Source: Azadirachta indica
Lineage: Eukaryota > Streptophyta > Magnoliopsida > Sapindales > Meliaceae
Assembly: GCA_022749755.1 (NCBI GenBank)
Contig: CM040441.1
Span: forward strand, 24,309,603-24,373,602
Length of the DNA: 64,000 nt
Direction: 5' to 3'
A program made the position numbers and the translations under genes. Below are positions 21,501-33,578 of this stretch, one piece after another; position 1 is the stretch's first letter, and each line of letters begins with the position of its first letter. The notes beneath the pieces are model-generated. The model did no database searches, was not told the origin of the DNA, and worked only from the letters and a program-made list of their open reading frames with translations.

Positions 21501-22020
21501 GGCAGAGTATTGTAATAAGGCCATGAAGATCAGCCCACTATATTGACCTACAATTGAAGTTTTTATCTCTAGCTAGTACCCGGGTTACCTTTTCCCCATC
21601 TGTTGCTTAGTTTTACCAAGAAACAAAAATTCATGAGAATCCCTTAGATTGATTCCATGAAAACAAAGTTCAAACAGTTACAATCACAATGTAGTTATCC
21701 GAGTTCATAATTCATACATATGCAAATAGTTATAACCATGACCATGTTGGTCATCTGTACAAAGTACAATCAGACACCAGACTGAAATTGCATCAAGCAA
21801 AATACTAACTGCTCAAAGCCAAGAAAAATACATTCCTTAATAGTACTCACCTTCTGTATGTGATGCTAATTGCTTGCCTACATGAACCAAAAACCTTGCT
21901 TTTCTTCAAATGCTTTATAATAGGAAAAAAGAGAAACAACACTTAGTCAAGGTCAAGAATAAAAACATTCAGTCATCTTAACTTTATGATTGAAATTGTT
22001 TGGAAACGGGTTTATGGCAG

Positions 22021-22170
22021 TGGCCGAGAAAGATGACAGATTGCATCAAGGAGATTACTCAGATCGGGAAGCTTTTGGATTGTGTAGAAATCTATGCAAA
22101 TGCACAAACAAATAGAATGTCTGATAGTCCTCCTTGCATAGACCAGAACAAAAACAATGATTTAGCGGTG
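22021..22170 (+). pseudogene. Orphan CPCG-family exon 2 (variant b), open
   Basis: After GTTTATGGCAG, 50 codons run open (WPRKMTDCIKEITQIGKLLD..., ending NNDLAV) to a GT donor. No exon 1 lies upstream on this strand and no exon 3 downstream. It stands head to tail against the minus-strand exon 2 at 22316-22478. Its mirror copy at 63426-63575 carries two stops. Confidence 0.65.
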
Positions 22171-22322
22171 GTATTGATATTCTTTCATGCAAATATCTTT
22201 GTTCATTTGTGTTTAGTTATCTATGAAATTGAAGCACTAATTTTTTGACAGTAAATATTCATTCAATTTTCATTACTTCCATTGGCAATTAAAAAGAGTG
22301 AAAGAATATAAATACCACTGTT
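22165..22322. repeat. Imperfect palindrome between back-to-back exons 2
   Basis: Both ends read GTGGTATTxATATTCTTTCA outward from their exon donors, so the start of intron 2 is present twice in opposite orientation with about 100 bases between. Confidence 0.6.
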
Positions 22323-23148
22323 GAATCATTGTTCTTGTTGTGGCAAATGCAATTGTCCCTCTTATCTGCATGTGGACTATCAGTATTTATATCCGTCTGT
22401 GCATTGGCATAGTATTCTGCAGAGCACAAAAGTTGATCCCTCAACCTCCCTGATGCAATCTGTCATCTTTTTCAGCCACTGCCATAAACCCATTAACAAA
22501 GATCACGGTCAAAAACAGTAAAACCAAAAAACTGAAATCCACCCATTGAATAAAGACTTGAAAATCCTTAAGCTCAAAAAAACTGAAAACCATAAATTGA
22601 AATCAAAAGCATCAAAACTTCATTTGATACAAGAATCTTTACCATGTGAAACAATTATCAGACAACATAAAATCAAAGTATAAGCTATACTCCAAATACG
22701 AGCACAGTAAGCCAGCCAACAGGTCCAGAAAATTATTAATCAAAGGAAACCAGATCATAAAACAATGACAAGAATTTTTGCAACCGATGATACAAACAAC
22801 CATTCAAATTCAACAAAACCCAGTAATCTTTTCTTTTTTATCTAATTAAAGAATCAAAATACAAAAAGACACATTCGAATTCAACAAAATTTTTATCAAG
22901 AAAATTATTTTGACAATTATACGCAAATAAGAAGAGATTTAAACCTCATAACTGGAAAACTTATGAGCAGGAAGCCACATAGAATCCAACGATCCCCTCT
23001 TGGACGGCTGTGCCGGCAACGGAGGAGTTCCGGGGCACTCCATCTGGGAATTCCGCTGTTGGGAAGGAGAGGGGGTGTTTCTTGTAGGAATCAAAAGTGG
23101 AAGAGGCAGTGCACGGAGGGAAAAGAAAGGAGACGAAGATGATTTCAT
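22316..23148 (-). pseudogene. CPCG-family gene with intact exon 1, broken exon 2
   Basis: Exon 1 (23148-22945, 68 codons) is open: MKSSSSPFFSL..., then MECPGTPPLPAQPSKRG, ending KFSSYE at a GAG/GT donor in phase 0. Exon 2 (22478-22316) starts WLKKMTDCIRE correctly after GGCAG but has lost eight bases relative to the 39-k copy. The second half (DQLL...YYANAQTDIN...) is therefore in another frame. No exon 3 follows on this strand; the sequence turns back into the opposite-facing exon 2. The core promoter (CCGTTGAAGTTATAAAT) is preserved at about 23201-23215. Confidence 0.65.
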
Positions 23149-23200
23149 GGTTGCGGTTTCTGAAATTAAACAGGAATTGAATTGAGGGTGAAGGGTTTTC

Positions 23201-23220
23201 ATTTATAACTTCAACGGTAA
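23201..23220 (-). promoter_or_regulatory. Conserved family core promoter
   Basis: CCGTTGAAGTTATAAAT on the minus strand, about 55 bases before the exon-1 ATG at 23148. The 39-k copy has CCGTTGAAGCTATAAAAT at the matching place. The copies at 57 k and 62 k keep TTGAAG but have lost the TATA. Confidence 0.55.
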
Positions 23221-23479
23221 CTAACCATTTAGGATCCGATCCGGATCCATCATACTCGGGTTAAAACCCGGAAAATCTTTCTGTTTAGTTCTTAACAAGC
23301 CTCTTCCTGAAAATGAAGTTTTGGCTATCCATTTTAGGGAGTTGTCCAAAGAAAATTAGGTTTCATGAAAACCCTTTTGTTTGTTTTTAAGAGAAAAGTG
23401 GTCTTACTTTTTTACTTTCTCCCATTATTTCACAAATTTAATAAATAATTTTTTCTTTTCACAATAATTAAGGCTTAAT

Positions 23480-23666
23480 TTGTATTATTTTTTTAATGCA
23501 ACTCTTTGTAGAAATAAGATTTCCTAGCTTGATGTGAGGATTAGCACTCTTGTCAATTTCAAAATTTTAGGCATCTTATTTAGATAATTAATTGTGCTTT
23601 CTTATCAATTTCAAAGTGTTGTGATATAACATTTTAAAATTGGTATAAGTTGTCTCTGTTGTAATT
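23480..23666 (-). repeat. Flank repeat with paired TTGTCAATTTC motifs
   Basis: Matches 1076-1260 directly and 29700-29830, 26560-26690, 31130-31220 and 61660-61760 in part. The block travels next to exon 1. Confidence 0.5.
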
Positions 23667-24803
23667 AGGGATAGCAATTTTTCCCGCAAAGATCAAGATG
23701 AATTTTTTTAAAAATTCGATGATCGGGTTGGGTATAAGGACAAAAATTCATCTCCATTTTAAAAACAAGCTAGGGACGGAGATGGACCTTTTGTCCTAGT
23801 CATTCCTGATTCTCTAGATCTAAATTCAAATAATTACATAAATATTTATTTTATTTAGTAAATAATTATAAAAGTTTTATAGCGTTTATTTTACCCAAAC
23901 AAGTCCTTCAAAAAAGTTTATAATTTTTTTAATTTAATCAATTAAATCCTTAATTAATAATAAATATTTACCAAATTTGCAATTTGATTAATTTTAAAAT
24001 TATTTTTAAATCATTTTCACAATAACGAAATTGCTAAATTAATTAAAAATTAATAAATTTGTAAAATTTAATAGTTAAATGATATATTTTTAACAACAAA
24101 TTAAAAATTGATAATTATATTAGCTATTTTTTGTTAAATATTTTAAGTATTATATATCAAGTCAATGAATTTAATAAATTTAATATGTTTTTGTAATACT
24201 TGAAATTTTTATCAATATACTTATTTTGAAAATTATATATATATATATATTAACAAATATAACTAATTAAGTCAAATTTTATAAATGCGTTCGGATAATC
24301 ATACAATAATAGTCAATTTTGTATAAATAAAGTTATTGTTAACTTAATGTTAATGATAATAATAGTTATAATTGTTGAATTTGAATTGTCTCACGTTATA
24401 AAATTATTAATAATGATAGTTATAATTATTAAATTTGAATTGTCTCACGCTATAAAATTAATAATAATAATAATATTAGTTATAACTATAATATTTTATA
24501 TTTTTAGTTAAATATTTTTATTTACATATTTTAATTAATGAACATAAGTAGTTCAATGATAAGGTATTATATTTTTTTCTTAGGTCTAGTATTCAAACCT
24601 TAAAATTGTAAACTTTTTATTTTTTTAAAAAAATCAAACAGGATTACTACGGGATTAGGGCCTGCGGGAATTTCCAATCCAAATTAGGGATATTCCCATC
24701 CTATCCCTAGTTTGCCTAAATCGAGGATGGGATAGGGATGGGGATTGAAGTTCCAACCAGGGCCAAAGGTAGAGATTGGTCCTCGCTCCGTTGCCAACAC
24801 TAG
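23667..24803. mobile_element. Probable 1.1-kb non-autonomous DNA element
   Basis: The left end reads TAGGGATAGCAATTTTTCCC. The right end, reverse-complemented, reads TAGTGTTGGCAACGGAGCGA. Eight of the first twelve bases agree. G/C-rich subterminal DNA (GGGATGGGATAGGGATGG-type) surrounds an AT-rich middle with no ORF. Flanking octamers GTTGTAAT and GCTGCAAC differ only by T/C changes, which could be a decayed 8-bp target duplication as in hAT elements. Confidence 0.45.
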
Positions 24804-25340
24804 CTGCAACATTATAGATTTATATAAACTGAGACAATTTTATTCTTATTCTATTATTTATTGTGCATAAAATATTAAAATAGATTTCAAGTAATAGTAA
24901 TTTAACAAAAAATTGAGTTTTATTCACAAAATAATTTAACTTTATTTGTAGTATATTTTAATGAATTATTTACAATAAATTAATATAATAAAAATCAAAT
25001 TATCGAAAATAATAATATTTTAGGATAAAATAGTAAAAAAATTAAAGTATAATTATTAAAATGACTATTGTTAATTAAGGATATAATTCATTATGTTATT
25101 TTAAAATTAAAAAGTCATATTGGTTATTATGTATTAATAATAGGGATAAAATAATCTACTTATATATCTTTTAAATATTCAAGAATAAAATAGTTATTTT
25201 ACATAGAATTTAGTTACTTTGAAAATATTTATTTTTTGTTCAAACATCGTGAGGATATTTGTTTATCTCAAGCGTTCAAGTATGTCTTTAGTTGATACTT
25301 CGGGGAGATACCTCTTAATATTCCTTAAATTAAAATATAG
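24804..25340. other. AT-rich intergenic DNA
   Basis: No gene or recognisable repeat seen. Confidence 0.4.
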
Positions 25341-25343
25341 TAC

Positions 25344-26310
25344 TTGTTTGTTAGTGGTAAACCTAATTTCCTCGGCAATACAGTTAAAGTCAGTTGCTTA
25401 ATCGCAAAGCAGAACATAAATTTGCCTTTGAATGATGCTACGACTAAGTTGTTGTCAAGGCCACCTAAGAGAGCAGTTAAGAGCCTTAGTCCCAAGGTTT
25501 ACTTCTCTATTGTTCTACTAAGTTGATTGAATTTGGTGGTGTTTGTTTGTACTTATGGGTTTACAAGTTCTTGCAATTAGGCTTTTATATGATGGTAGGT
25601 TGTCCTGTTGCCTTTTTGGCCAATAATTCCCTTCCCATACTTGCTTCTTCTTATTGATTTTGGAGTGTAATCATCATTTGACTTTCTGTTGTTTGGTATT
25701 TATCACTTGGTAAAAATTCTTGAGTCAAGAATGAGGTTTAATTTTATGTTGTAATTACAGTATGATTGTATTACAGGTTCTTTCAAGATTTATCCTAATT
25801 TTGGGATTTCATTGTCTTTTTGTTTCGTTTATAATTATCAAGATTCATTCTTCATTTAATTTATTGTCAGATGGATTTTATGTTTGCTAATTTTGTTATT
25901 TGATAGAAAATACTGGGTTTGTTTGTTGAATTTTAATTTGATTATTTTAATTTGTATTTTTCTGTTTTAAAAGTTCTTGTCATTGAAATTATTTCTAATT
26001 TTGGTTTTAATATTGCTGAATTTGCTCTTAGTTAGTTCTATGATTGAAATTGTTTGGTTTTTTCTTTGGCAATGTCTAAAGAAGACGATAGATTAATTCA
26101 ATGAGCTTTTAGGCTATGCAAAAAACTGCATGTCTTGAGCGGCTTTGACAGCAACTTAGTCAAAGCATAAGTCAACAGTATGGTTGTAGAGCACTTGAAT
26201 TCTTAGGGCGGAGGAGGGATTACGAGAATAAGGGGTGTTTGTGGGAAGCAAAAGAGGTAGAAAGAAGTGGTGCATGGACGACAGTTCTAATGGTGTAGAT
26301 GGGAGAAGAA
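25344..26310 (+). pseudogene. Antisense-joined unit A2
   Basis: Exon 1' is open from 25344 to a donor at about 25494 (LPLNDATTKLLSRPPKRAVK, CCCAAG/GT). The intron-like stretch that follows carries GCCTTTTTGGCCAAT near 25608. Exon 2 begins at about 26075 with acceptor GGCAA instead of GGCAG, reads CLKKTID and then a stop. At about 26130 it passes into the reverse complement of an exon 1 (GCACTTGAATTCTTAGG, GGGAAGCAAAAGAGG). The overall order matches units at 1.5, 28.5 and 33.6 k. Confidence 0.55.
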
Positions 26311-26369
26311 ACACTTTGTTAATTTTTCAATAATATTTATTGACCTCTATTCTAAAAGATTAATTTTTA

Positions 26370-26540
26370 TATGTGTAACTTTATTTAATGCAATTTGTAA
26401 TTTTTTTTCTATTACAATTTGTGACAAACTAATTTCACCCAAATACATATATGTGTTTTTGATTTATAATATATATTCCCAATTTAATTTTTATCGTTAC
26501 TTTTATTACATGAACTGTTTACATGTGTTTCGAATTTAAT
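26370..26540 (+). repeat. Dispersed ~150-bp repeat, copy 4
   Basis: GTGACAAACTAATTTCACCC and TATATTCCCAATTTAATTTT. It lies next to the antisense exon-1 start, as at 1265. Confidence 0.6.
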
Positions 26541-26689
26541 TTTTGTTTAACTATACAAAATTGTAGAGTCAACTTATGTTAATTTTAGAATGTTACATCA
26601 CAACATACTTACTTTGAAATTGACAAAAAAGAAAGTAAAACCAAGTATCAAAACAAGACACCTACAATTTTGAAATTGACAAGAAAATT

Positions 26690-28520
26690 TGAAGGATTGA
26701 AAAGAGATAACACATACATGTTACCTGCCGCAGTTTCAAACTTGTTGCACCTAAGAAAATGATCAAAACCATTCCTATAAAAACTGAATCCCAAAAATAA
26801 CATCAAAACAACATTAAGGGCAGAAAGGCTATGACACTAGTACTCTCAATTCTATACAGAATTAATGCTTATAAGAGTAGGCACTCCATTGTGATTGACT
26901 ATCATTTTTATTGGGCAAAATAAATATAAAATTATCATTGATGCATTTGAAGAGTCAGCTGAGGGAATTGAACCAACAACATAGTAAGAGTAGGCACCCT
27001 AAGATGAAATGACGTTTTTATAAAAAAGTAAACATATATATATATATATATATATATGGAAGTAAACTGCTATACTCTATATCAAAATAAAAAAGGAAAT
27101 TATGGAGAGAGATTCATTCAAGAATGTAACTAGTATACTATATTACATGTTGAATGTTCAGATATATTAAGGTTTGTAATTAATTTAATTTTCCGAATAT
27201 ACATTATACACTATATCACATTATACGTTGTATTCTTTTCATGTGAACTAATTCACTAGTTCTGTCTCGTTAACATATATAATAAATTTTATGATTGTTT
27301 AGGTATGATGCTTGTAAGAGTTAACATAGTTGTTAATTTATCTATTATGTTACTAATATATATATATATATTAGAAATTATTATATCGATTCATCCGTAC
27401 TGTATATTATAACATGCTTAAATTAAAACTCATTAAGTTGGATATATATAATTTCTAACTTAATTTTCACACCACATATATGGGATAATTTTTTTTTTCT
27501 TTCTTCTTATGTAGCATGAAAAATTAATGAATAAAGACTCGTTAAGTGTTGTTCTAGTCTTTTATTTGAAGAGTAAGTTATTATTAGTTAACAAACTAAG
27601 AACCCAATTAATTTGTTGAGTGAATATACATATACATATATGTAATATTCCAAATTAAATTAATACAATTAAGTTAATTTTACAACAATATATACTACCG
27701 AATAATTGAAGCATGTGTTCTCAGTAGGCCTCTTAAACTGTACATGTGAACAAAAAGTCCTAAACAATTAGACATAAAAAGGTTGGTTTTTTTTTTTTCA
27801 AACAGTAAAACAAAAATCACATGATGTGTCATTTACATTTTTATCCTTTAATTTGATGGTCAACTAATAACAATCTAATGTACAGACAGAAGAGGTAAAT
27901 GATACATTCCTCATTCTTTCTATTTAACTGATATAATTCCGAACTTTAGGGAAGGAACTTGATAATATCCCTACACAACAAAGAAATAAATAAATTATAT
28001 TAACCTATAATTTTTTGTTAAATATAAGAGATTAGCTTATGAAAATTTTGAGTTGGAAGTTGTTTTTTGTCCTTTAAATTAAATTTACAAAGAAATTTTT
28101 TGCAAATGCTCATTTTATTTTGAAAGATACATAATTTTTTTACTTTAAGTGTTGTCCAATAATAAATAAGAAGTCATTTTTTCTTAAACTTATATTTAAA
28201 TAATTTTAAAAAAAATTTTTTGTAAAGTAAATTTTTAAAATTCTAAGTTTGATAAAGAGTATATTATATTAAGAAAAGGAATGAATGTTAATTAAACTTG
28301 AATAATTAATTGTTGATGCTTAATTAATTAAATTCACTTTTTTCTATTTTCCCCTCTATTTTGTTTCTTAAAAACCCCCTTAATAATTAAAATTATCAAA
28401 TTAATTAGTTTTTTTATGTGCTTTCGAGTTTACGGGTCGGGATTCACTAAAACCCAGTCTGTTACAGATTTTTGATGCCATTTGTAAATTAAGTTGAATT
28501 AAAACCCAATTTTCCCCCAC
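26690..28520. other. Intergenic DNA, TA tract and shared flank
   Basis: No gene seen. A TA microsatellite lies at about 27038-27057. The stretch 27470-27640 is repeated at 30880-31090 (direct) and 63860-64000 (inverted). The stretch 27570-27780 is repeated inverted at 34950-35130. Confidence 0.45.
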
Positions 28521-28524
28521 GGTA

Positions 28525-29513
28525 AAATCAGCCGCTTAATCGCAAAACAAAGCAGAGGTTCGCCACTGAATTTCGTTTCGACTAAGTTGTCATCAGGGCC
28601 GCCCGAGAGAGAAGTCTCGGATTCATGCTCAGAGATGTTCCAGCTCCTATCAAGAGCCCTAAATTAATAGTAAGGTTTACTTCTCTACTTGTCAACTAAT
28701 TAAGTTGATTGAATTTGATGGTTTTTGTTTGTATTTATGAGTTTACAAGTTCTTCCAACTGTTAAGTTAGGTCAAGCTTTTATTTATTATGTGATGATGG
28801 ATTATCCTGTTGCCTTTTTGGCCAATGATTCCCTTCTTATACTTCTTCTTCTTCTTCTTATTGATTATGAAATCTAATCATCGTTCGACTTTCTATTGTT
28901 TGGTATTTGTGTTACCAGGTAAAAATTATTAAGTAAAAAATGAGGTTTTCATGTTGTAATTATAGTCTGATTGCGCATTCTTTCAAGATTTATCCTAATC
29001 CTGGAATTTTGTTCACTTCTTTTTGGTTTATAATTATGAAGATTCTTCATTTAATTTATGGTTATGTTTTATAATCTTGTAATTTGATAAAGATTACTGG
29101 ATTAGTTTGTTGAATTTGAATTTCAATGCTTCTGTTTGTGTTTTTTTGTTTTGGAAGTTGTTTGTCATTGAAATTGTTTCTGGCATTAATGTTTCTGAAT
29201 TTGAATTTGATCTTAGTTCTATGATTGAAATTGGTTTGGTTCTTTCTTTGGCAATGTCTAAAGAAGACGATAGAGATAGATTGCTTCCATCAAGGAGCTT
29301 TTGGGCTATGTGGAGAACTGTGCCTCTTGGGTGGCCTTGCCAGCAACTTAGCGAAGCATAAGTCAATGGTCTGGTAGCAGGACATTTGAATTCTTCGGGT
29401 GGAGGAGGGATTAGAAGGAAAGGGGCATTTGTGGGAAGCAGAAGAGGTAGAAAAAAGTGGTTTATGGATGGTGGTGGAGATGTGAGAAGAAGGGAGAGAA
29501 GAAATGATTCCAT
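28525..29513 (+). pseudogene. Antisense-joined unit A3
   Basis: Exon 1' at about 28545-28670 (TKLSSGPPERE is still readable) is followed by an intron-like stretch. Exon 2 starts at about 29254 after GGCAA. At about 29315 it passes into a reversed exon 1 whose own ATG is at 29513 on the minus strand (MESFLLSLLL...). On the minus strand a 174-codon frame crosses the junction. That is a by-product of the fusion, but any transcript from either strand would contain sense sequence of one exon and antisense of the other. Confidence 0.55.
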
Positions 29514-29584
29514 GGCTGTACTTTCTGAAATTGAATTGCTGTTTGGTTTGGTTTGTAGGAGGGATGAGGGACTTAAGGAATTAT

Positions 29585-29700
29585 ACATACATGTTTTTTG
29601 ATTTATATATGTTCCCAATTTAATTTTTGTCTTTACTTGTATTGCATGAACAATTTACATATGTTTCGAATTTAATTTTTGTTTAACAGTACAATGTTGT
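29585..29700 (+). repeat. Dispersed ~150-bp repeat, copy 5
   Basis: GTTCCCAATTTAATTTTTGT and TTGTATTGCATGAACAATTT next to the reversed exon-1 start. Partial copy. Confidence 0.6.
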
Positions 29701-31470
29701 AGTAGAGTCTACTTATGTCAATTTCAAATTGTTATATCACAACAGTACTTACTTTGAAATTGACAACAAAGTATAGCTAAGTGTCAAAACAAGATACCTA
29801 CAATTTTGAAATTGGCAAGACTTATATTCCTTGCAGCAAGCAAGAGCTGCATTCAAAAAATAATATCAAACTCCTAAGCCTTACAAAAATAAAGAGTTTC
29901 CTTATTTCTTCAGCTTTTGTTACAAATTTTAAGACTTTGTCTGCTAATATGTGTGATATGTCAAAAGAGTGAGAAAGTAGTGGCCAAGTTGTATTTTTTC
30001 ATTGCTCAACTTTTAAGTTTGCGGTTCAAGCTTTTCATGGAATCTATGGTATATATCTTTGGTTGTTCCAGAACTAGTGTTTTGTTAATAGTGATGTGGA
30101 GTATTTTCCAACTAAACTACTTTACTAAGTGTTAATCAACAGACTTTTTAAATGGAAATGAGCTCCAACTTGAAACAAATTCTTAAATTTTTATTTAGTT
30201 CCAAGTGTTCGGTGGCATAATTTGTCATACAAGTTCAGAATACTGTTGATGACAAAAGTGTCTGGTTTTAGCTCGGAATTGTGTATTTAATTAGAATGCT
30301 TCAAATTTACATTGCAGTGTTCGAGTAGTCATGTAATTAAGAGTAGCTAGCATATGGGATTTCATTGCTGGGGCTATTCCTAGTCGCTTCATCTCAAACT
30401 TATCATCGGTGATGCTACTATGAATCAAGTGGCCCTGGGTTTATTAATTAGGTCTGACTGAGCTTTTTTGCTTTTGATATTTTTGCAATAGTAAACGAGA
30501 AAAGAAATTAAGGGGAACTACAAATGTTTCTTCTAGATTTCAATATGATTTCATGGCAGATTGTACAGATTATGGAAGAATATTATAAGTGTCTCTCTAC
30601 CATATATATGCATCTGCTACCATAATACTTTATCTGGTTCATAAGCTTGAGCAAAAATATTTGTGTAGCCTCGGAAGGATAACCAGCACAGGATAAGTCG
30701 AGAATAAGCTAGTATGTATATAAACAGAATGAGTGATGATTCTAATAGCTAGAACAGAGATTCTAATTGCTTATTTCATAGTTAATTAATATGCAAACAT
30801 ATATATGAACAAAGTCATTTTTATGTGCATGTAGAGACTGAATGTAGTAATCTATCTAAGGGCTAGCTACTCTTTTCAACTCAATATATTTTATATATAT
30901 ATAGCTTAATTTCCATACCACATATATGGAGTGATTTTATTGTTTAATTTTTCTTTCTTCTTTTATAGTATGACAAATATATAAAGACTCATTAAGCAGC
31001 TCTAGTCTTTAATTTGAACAGGAAGTTATTATTAGTTAATAAGCTGAGAAGCTAATTTGTTAAGTTACATGTTCAACGTGAAGTTCACAAAAAATTGAAA
31101 TTTCAAGAATACATATAGTTTATGTATAATTAAGTATCAAAACTAGGTACCTACAATTTTGAAATTGACAAGAGTGGTATTCTCCACACTAAGTTAGTTT
31201 AGGAAATCTTGCTTGTGCATTCAAAAAATAACAAAAAAATCCTAAATAACTAAGTCTTACCAAACTAAAGAAAATTTAAAGGTTCAGTGGAAAAGAGATA
31301 ACACATATATGTTACCTGTTGTAGTTTCAAACTTGTCCTTCCAATTTTATACTGATTAACACTAGCAATTTACAGCTAATTAAGTCACATCATAATAGAA
31401 ATTGAAAACTTAACAATTAAATTTGTACATATTAATTTCTCTTGACACGAGGAATTTGATGATTATTCGG
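29700..31470. other. Duplicated non-coding flank
   Basis: 29590-30260 is the inverted partner of 690-1460, and 30880-31220 shares blocks with 27470-27640 and 23480-23666. The remainder shows no gene. Confidence 0.45.
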
Positions 31471-33560
31471 AAATATCGATCTCCAAAGCAGTTGAGTTAT
31501 GACTCATGAAATTGCTGGTCTGCTTTGCCATTATTATTGAGGCTTCCCTAATTATAGTTTTCATTTGATGTGGGGTGGGCTTAGTTGTTCCATTGCTTAT
31601 TCATCTTGCTTATTCAGCCATAGTCTACCTGAGATGAGAAGACAATGGATTATACTTTTACTTTCTACTTATTCTTTTACTGTACTACTTCATTTTGTAC
31701 CAAAAAAACTTATCCCATATTCGCCAGCCAGTTATGTTAGTTGTATAAATAACTAATGGAGGACATATGATGACTAAAACATTTTAATGTGAAAAACTTG
31801 GTCAATTCATTACAATCTTAATTTCAATTCTATAATACAGAGTGGTACATAACAACTTTCATGAATTTTGTCGAACTAAAAACAATAATGTTCTCCAACT
31901 AAGAAAAAGAAATCAAATGCCTAACAAACTAAGAAAGAGATATCAAATGCCTGACAATCATCCAAACTTAGGCAAAGACTTGAATTTTTACTTCCATAAT
32001 ATTCAAGCAGTATCCTATCCAAAGCTTGCATCTCATAGTTGGCCCCTAGTCATTTTCTCCATCATTGGCTGCAATCACATTTCTTCATAAGGAAGCTGCA
32101 AAATTTGACACAGCTCATGTGACACTTGCACCTAAAGCAGCCACATTATCTTAAGGCATAAGCTAAGGAATCTCACTAATCACAGTCCGATCAGGCAATG
32201 CCATTAGCTCATCAGTCACCAACAGTTGCGAATATTGGCAAATCAGGAAGGTCAAGCAACATCTCTTTCATTCATGGCATAGTCACCTAGTCAACACTTA
32301 TATCTATAACACTTTCTTCATTTGGTTCCTAGTTAAAACATCTTAAGAAGTAGACACATATCTTCATCAAATATTCCACTAAATGGGTTATTCTTGTTGT
32401 CTGTTGCAACATTATAGTCTAATGATCAGTCACTACTACCACAGAGGCTTTGTATTGTTCTGCAAAATCGCTTGAATCAATTCCACTAGTTTCCCCTCCC
32501 CGAAAGCTGTTGTTATTGTCAGATAAAATCTTTTGTCCCATCATCTCTAATGTCACTTCATATTGTTACTCTTATCAAGCGCCACCATACCCATAGGCAC
32601 TCCATATTGTCTAGCACCACCAAGACAAGAACAACAAACATGATCAGGCAGAGTACTACAAATAACGCCATGAAGATCAGCCCAATATATGACCTATAAT
32701 TGAAGTTTTTATCTCTTGTTAGTACCCAGCTTAACTTTACCTCATCTGTTTCTTGGTTCTACCAAGAAAAGAAATTTCATGAGAATGCTTACGGATTGAT
32801 TCCATGAAAACAAAGTTCAAATAGTTACAATCACAATGTAGATATCTGAATTCAAAATTCATGTATATGCAAATAGTTATAATCATTTTCATTTTGGTCA
32901 TTTGTATAGAGTAGAATCAGACACCGGACTAAAATTGCATCAAACAAAATACTAACTGTTCAAAACCAAGAAAAATACTTTCCTTAATAGTACTTACCTT
33001 CTGTATGTGATGCTAATTGCTTGCCTACATGAACCAAAAACCTTACTTTTCTTCAAATGCTTTATACTAGGAAAAAGGAGAAACATTAAAACCAAAAATT
33101 GAATAACGACCTCAATAAATATTAAAAACATGAAAACCTCATTTGACACAAGAATCTTTACCATGTGAAACAGTAATTAGACAACATAAAATCAAAGTAT
33201 AAACTATGCTCCAAATACGAGCACCGTAAGCCAGCCACTAAGTCCAAATAATTATTAATTAAAGGCAATCAAAATATAAAACCAGGACAGGAATTTTTAA
33301 AACCAATAATACAAACAAACATTGAAATTCAACAAACCAATAATCCTTTTTTTATCAAATCATAGAATCAAAATACAAAAATACACATTTGAATTCAACA
33401 AAATCTTTATCTAATTGCACAATAAGGAAACATCAAATGCAAAAACCTTGATAATTATACGCCAAAAAGAAGAGATTTAAACCTTATAATTGGAAAATGT
33501 ATGAGCAGGATACCGTATGGCATCCGACAATCTCCTCTTGGGTGGCAGTGGCGACAACGA
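31470..33560. repeat. Direct duplicate of 20200-22990
   Basis: Same order and strand as the 20-23 k block but without the two exons 2. The exon-1 end at 33480-33580 is cut off at GCGGGGCGATTAATC, where the block meets the dispersed repeat of unit A4. Confidence 0.75.
32110..32640 (-). pseudogene. Second copy of the unidentified acidic gene, more decayed
   Basis: Matches 20871-21500 in the same orientation. Recognisable blocks are the IPQL...PEDN-type last exon near 32150 and the ELREAL-type block near 32440. The middle part (the MVQSEESERM-coding segment) is deleted. Confidence 0.45.
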
Positions 33561-33578
33561 AGGAGTTGCGGGGCGATT
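33482..33578 (-). pseudogene. Truncated exon 1 of the CPCG family
   Basis: The 3' part of exon 1 only (PPKR-coding, CATACCG...) with the exon donor at about 33484. It is cut at 33579. Confidence 0.5.

Larger units (their letters stand above)
20200..22990. repeat. Direct duplicate of 31470-33560
   Basis: Same-strand matches include TTTGATGTGGGGTGGGCTTA/TTATGTGGGGTGGGCTTAAT, CAGGCAATGCCATT, CTGTATGTGATGCTAATTGC and ATGAGCAGGA. The copy at 31-33 k has lost the two exon-2 sequences present here at 22021-22478. Confidence 0.75.
21720..23660. repeat. Inverted repeat 3, left arm
   Basis: Pairs inverted with 61660-63860. The mirrored order is: flank with CTTTCTGTTTAGTTCTTAAC, core promoter, exon 1, intron, exon 2 (8-nt deletion shared), back-to-back second exon 2, and flank with ATGAACCAAAAACCTTGCTT. 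Confidence 0.75.
27570..29700. repeat. Inverted repeat 4, left arm
   Basis: Pairs inverted with 33580-35130 around an antisense-joined exon unit in each arm. Confidence 0.65.

Noticed and set aside
24541..24610. Second SINE
   Set aside because: Weak A-box and B-box-like words only, no target duplication, and the stretch lies inside the probable DNA element.
27038..27057. TA tract as an origin or regulatory element
   Set aside because: Simple microsatellite; similar tracts at 3180, 42118, 44526 and 54757 show no common context.
29094..29618. 174-codon minus-strand ORF
   Set aside because: It crosses the artificial junction of reversed exon 1 and exon 2; the protein core after the junction matches no family member in frame.
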